From positions 124,001 to 188,000 of the forward strand of contig JAFUCD010000029.1 in NCBI GenBank assembly GCA_017459865.1: 64,000 bases of DNA. Reading direction: 5' to 3'. Shown here one piece after another: positions 61,352 to 64,000 of this stretch. Position 1 is the stretch's first letter; the number at the start of each line of letters is the position of its first letter. Made by a program: the position numbers and the translations under genes. The stretch is from Oscillospiraceae bacterium. GTDB lineage: Bacteria > Bacillota_A > Clostridia > Oscillospirales > Oscillospiraceae. The notes below the pieces were generated by a model. It ran no database searches. It was not told where the DNA came from and worked only from the letters and a program-made list of their open reading frames with translations.

Positions 61352-61934
61352 AATAATTCTCCAATTCCTGTCGGATCTGCCGCAGCGCCTTGCCGCGGTG
61401 CGAGATCGCGTTTTTCTCCTCCGGCGAGAGCTCGCCGTTGGAGCGGTCATAGCCGTCGGTCTGAAACAGCGGATCATAGCCGAAGCCGTTTTCGCCGCGC
61501 GCTTCGAAGAGGATCCTTCCCTCCATGGTGCCCCGGGCGCGCAGCACGTCCCCGTTCGGGAACGTCAGGCAGATGCAGGAGACGAACCGCGCGGTGCGCT
61601 GCTCCATCGGCGTGTCGCCGAGCTTTTGGAGCAGATAGTTGTTGCGGTCCTCGTCCGTGTCCTCGTGGTTCCCGGTATAGCGGGCGGAATAGATGCCGGG
61701 CTCGCCACCGAGGGCGTCCACCTCCAGCCCGGAGTCGTCCGCGATGGCGGGCTGCCCCGTGGCGCGGGTGACGGCGGCGGCCTTCAGATAGGCGTTTTCC
61801 TCAAACGTCGTGCCGGTCTCCTCTACCTCAAAATCGCACCCGGCCTCCCGCTGCGGGATGATCTCCTCGCCGAGATCGGCAAGGATCGCCTGAAACTCGG
61901 TGACCTTATGCGCGTTGTTGCTTGCTAAAATCAT
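61338..61934 (-). CDS. rdgB: XTP/dITP diphosphatase (RdgB/HAM1)
   Basis: House-cleaning pyrophosphatase that removes dITP, XTP and related non-canonical nucleotides, 198 residues. The N-terminal ILASNNAHKVTEF, ADDSGLEVDALGGEPGIYSARY and GFGYDPLF with SHRGKAL match the family throughout. GGAG lies 7 nt before the ATG at 61934; a TTG two codons earlier is closer than optimal. Located between ftsY and yhbY. Confidence 0.96.
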   Translation of the reverse strand: MILASNNAHKVTEFQAILADLGEEIIPQREAGCDFEVEETGTTFEENAYLKAAAVTRATGQPAIADDSGLEVDALGGEPGIYSARYTGNHEDTDEDRNNYLLQKLGDTPMEQRTARFVSCICLTFPNGDVLRARGTMEGRILFEARGENGFGYDPLFQTDGYDRSNGELSPEEKNAISHRGKALRQIRQELENYYAHK

Positions 61935-61952
61935 TGACAATCTCCGTTCCTT

Positions 61953-62864
61953 TTAACTCAAAAGCGCCTCGACGAACTCCACAGGCTTGAACTCCAGCAG
62001 GTCGTCGATCTTCTCGCCGACGCCGACATACTTCACCGGCAGCTGGAGCTGGTCGGCGATGGCGAAGACGATGCCGCCCTTGGCGGTGCCGTCGAGCTTT
62101 GTCAGGACGATGCCGGTGAGATCGGCGGTCTCCATGAACTGCTTTGCCTGAATGAGACCGTTCTGCCCGGTCGTGGCGTCGAGCACCATGAGTGTCTCCA
62201 TGTCGGCGTCGGGCAGCTCGCGCTTGATGACGCGCGTGATCTTATTGAGCTCGTTCATCAGATTCGTCTTATTGTGAAGGCGTCCCGCGGTGTCGACGAT
62301 GATGATGTCCGTGCCGCGCGCCTTCGCCGCCTGGATGGAGTCGAACACGACGGACGCGGGATCGGAGCCCTCGCCGTGCTTGACGATCTCGACGCCCGCG
62401 CGCTTGGCCCAGACCGTGAGCTGCTCGCTCGCGGCGGCGCGGAAGGTGTCTGCGGCGGAAAGGAGCACATTGTAGCCCTCCTTATCCATCTGACAGGCGA
62501 GCTTGCCGATCGTGGTCGTCTTGCCGACGCCGTTGACGCCGACGATCAGGATCACGGAGGGCTGCGTCGTGGTGAGCAGCATGGTGTCCTGCACCTTGAT
62601 GATCTTCGTGAGGATGCGCACGAACTCCTGCTTGACGGACGCGCCGTCGCGGAGCTTTTTCGTCTCGATCGCCTCGCGCAGCTCGCTCATGGCGCGCTCG
62701 GTCGTCTGGATGCCGGTATCGGCGAGGATCAGGCATTCCTCTAAATCCTCGAAGAACTCCTCCGTATCATTGGGGTCATATTCGGCAAAGATGCCGGTGA
62801 GCTGGACGTCCATGACCTTTTTGGTCTTGGTCAGGCCCTGTTTGAATTTATCGAAAAATCCCAT
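61953..62864 (-). CDS. ftsY: FtsY, signal recognition particle receptor GTPase
   Basis: SRP receptor that docks ribosomes for membrane-protein insertion, 303 residues. It is the short Gram-positive form without the long acidic A domain. The N domain ends near residue 95. The G domain has GVNGVGKTTTIGKL near 109, DTFRAAASEQL, VDTAGRLH and TKLDGTAKGG. AAGGAG lies 7 nt before the ATG at 62864, 1 nt after the smc stop. The smc-ftsY linkage is typical of Firmicutes. Confidence 0.97.
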   Translation of the reverse strand: MGFFDKFKQGLTKTKKVMDVQLTGIFAEYDPNDTEEFFEDLEECLILADTGIQTTERAMSELREAIETKKLRDGASVKQEFVRILTKIIKVQDTMLLTTTQPSVILIVGVNGVGKTTTIGKLACQMDKEGYNVLLSAADTFRAAASEQLTVWAKRAGVEIVKHGEGSDPASVVFDSIQAAKARGTDIIIVDTAGRLHNKTNLMNELNKITRVIKRELPDADMETLMVLDATTGQNGLIQAKQFMETADLTGIVLTKLDGTAKGGIVFAIADQLQLPVKYVGVGEKIDDLLEFKPVEFVEALLS

Positions 62865-62865
62865 C

Positions 62866-64000
62866 TCAATTCTCCTTTGCAACCGATCTTGTCGCCTCGT
62901 CCAGCGTGAGCGGGATCACGCGGGAGATGCCCTTTTCCTGCATTGTGACGCCGAAGAGGTGGTCCGCCTCCTCCATCGTGCCGCGGCGGTGTGTGATGAC
63001 GAGAAACTGCGTGTTCTTCGAGATCGTGCGCATGTAGGCGGCGAAGCGGCCGACGTTCGCCTCGTCGAGCGCGGCTTCGATCTCGTCCATGACGCAAAAC
63101 GGCGTCGGTCGTACCTTCAGGATCGCGAAATACAGCGCGATCGCGACGAAGGCCTTTTCGCCGCCGGAGAGCAGGCTGATCGCGCTGACCGCCTTGCCGG
63201 GCGGCTGGACGCGGATGTCGATGCCGCAGTCGAGCACGTTCTCCGGGTCCTCGAGCACGAGCTGTGCCTTGCCGCCGCCGAAGAGCTCCAGAAACGTCTT
63301 GCGGAACGCCTCGTCGATGTTCGTAAACTCACGGCGGAAGATGGTCTCCATCTCGCCGGTGATCTCATGGATGATGCCCATCAGCTCTCGCTTTGCCTTC
63401 AGCACGTCCTCGCGCTGCTCGGTCAGGAAAGTATAGCGCGTGTTCACGCGGTCGTATTCCTCGATCGCGCCGAGGTTCGGCGTGCCGAGGGCGCTGATGG
63501 CGCGGCGCAGCTCGGCAACGCGGCGGTTGGCCTTGTTCATGCTCTCGATGGGCTGACGGAGCTGCTGCGCGGCGCTGTGGCTGAGCTCATAGTTGTCCCA
63601 GAGCTTGTCCAGAAGCTGCTTTTCCTCCATGTCGGCGGCAAGCTTTTTCTGTTCAAAGCGGGAGACGAGCCCCTGCATATCCAGCAGCGCGCGGTTTTGT
63701 TCCTGCACCTGCTTGTCCACGCGGGTGCGTCTGCCCTCGAGCTCCATGCGGCGGGTCTGCCCCGCCGAGAGCGCGGCGCGGCGCTCTTCGATCTGGGTCT
63801 GGAGCGCTGCGAAGACCGCTTCCTTTTCCGCGAGCTGCTGCTGCAGGAGCGCGGTGTTCGACTCCGCCTCGTTGATGGCGGTCAGCCGCGCCTCGCGGTC
63901 GTCCGAAAGCTCATGGAACAGCGCGTCGATCTGCCGGAGCGACGCCTCGATCGTCTCGCGCTCGGCGTCGAGCGAGGCGCTCTCGGCGCGCTGTCGGGCA
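62866..64000 (-). CDS. smc: SMC, chromosome condensation ATPase (5' part outside window)
   Basis: The C-terminal 378 codons are present; the gene continues beyond the right edge. The visible part contains the end of the coiled coil (about 150 residues, Gln/Glu/Arg-rich) and the C-terminal head. The head has FGGGKAQLVLEDPEN, the ABC-type signature LLSGGEKAFVAIAL, Walker B FCVMDEIEAALDE and the D-loop region. The coding frame is open to the window end. It is first in the string leading to ftsY and leuS. Confidence 0.96.
   Translation of the reverse strand, partial: ARQRAESASLDAERETIEASLRQIDALFHELSDDREARLTAINEAESNTALLQQQLAEKEAVFAALQTQIEERRAALSAGQTRRMELEGRRTRVDKQVQEQNRALLDMQGLVSRFEQKKLAADMEEKQLLDKLWDNYELSHSAAQQLRQPIESMNKANRRVAELRRAISALGTPNLGAIEEYDRVNTRYTFLTEQREDVLKAKRELMGIIHEITGEMETIFRREFTNIDEAFRKTFLELFGGGKAQLVLEDPENVLDCGIDIRVQPPGKAVSAISLLSGGEKAFVAIALYFAILKVRPTPFCVMDEIEAALDEANVGRFAAYMRTISKNTQFLVITHRRGTMEEADHLFGVTMQEKGISRVIPLTLDEATRSVAKEN

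Overview
The window reads as a chromosomal stretch of a G+C-rich member of the Clostridia, most likely within the Oscillospirales. This is inferred from gene content and order rather than from any marker search. Supporting signs are the Firmicutes-type order smc-ftsY-rdgB-yhbY-nadD/yqeK-LCP-rsfS-leuS, the lepB-ylqF-rnhB-yraN string, a type III glutamine synthetase, RqcH with Mini-III RNase, a divergent birA/bioY pair, an FMN riboswitch over ribU, and strong Shine-Dalgarno sites with consensus sigma-A promoters. Nearly everything is housekeeping. There is no prophage, CRISPR array, integrase or transposase gene.

Layout. 1-3.8 kb: tig-clpP-clpX (clpX runs off the left edge) and a metallophosphoesterase. 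3.9-8.7 kb: a DUF1540 peptide, then the minus-strand operon lepB-ylqF-rnhB-yraN-thrC, with rplS upstream. 8.7-14 kb: a secreted beta-propeller lipoprotein, tRNA-Gln(CTG), ackA divergent from tmcAL, and a ferritin-like protein. 14-17.7 kb: the minus-strand operon apbE - NusG_II protein - Gx membrane protein - pfkA - maa. 17.8-22.3 kb: marR with a heterodimeric ABC exporter. 22.3-22.97 kb: a non-coding, hairpin-rich repeat element. 22.97-27.4 kb: glnS-uraA and an aminotransferase. 27.4-32.2 kb: ribU with its FMN riboswitch, a SLOG protein, yugP with a processive glycosyltransferase, and a lysR gene. 32.2-32.5 kb: a second, inverted and shorter copy of the repeat. 32.5-37.4 kb: cdsA-dagK-VTT membrane protein, tetR, birA and bioY. 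37.4-45.4 kb: glnN, an ABCG-like transporter, purB-purA and a lipase-like hydrolase. 45.5-51.6 kb: a NifX-like protein and uppP-ftsK-mrnC-rqcH. 51.7-55.4 kb: prfA - (Sua5/CoaE fusion) - M18 aminopeptidase. 55.5-64 kb: rpsU, then leuS-rsfS-LCP-(NadD/YqeK fusion)-yhbY-rdgB-ftsY-smc (smc runs off the right edge).

How the genes fit together. Cofactor supply is scavenging-oriented: RibU under FMN control, and BioY under a BirA-type operator. Acetate kinase sits divergently next to the acetate-using tRNA ligase TmcAL, across a perfect inverted repeat. The cdsA group and the uppP group serve envelope lipids. Several operons use 1- or 4-nt stop/start overlaps.

The least explained items are: (1) the two inverted copies of a multi-hairpin intergenic element, each beside a duplicated terminator-like hairpin; (2) the Sua5-CoaE and NadD-YqeK fusions; (3) the ApbE/NusG_II/Gx cluster without an obvious flavinylation target; and (4) an ABC ATPase with a roughly 110-residue low-complexity N-terminal extension. 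Many very long antisense open frames exist in this G+C-rich sequence and were rejected as shadows.
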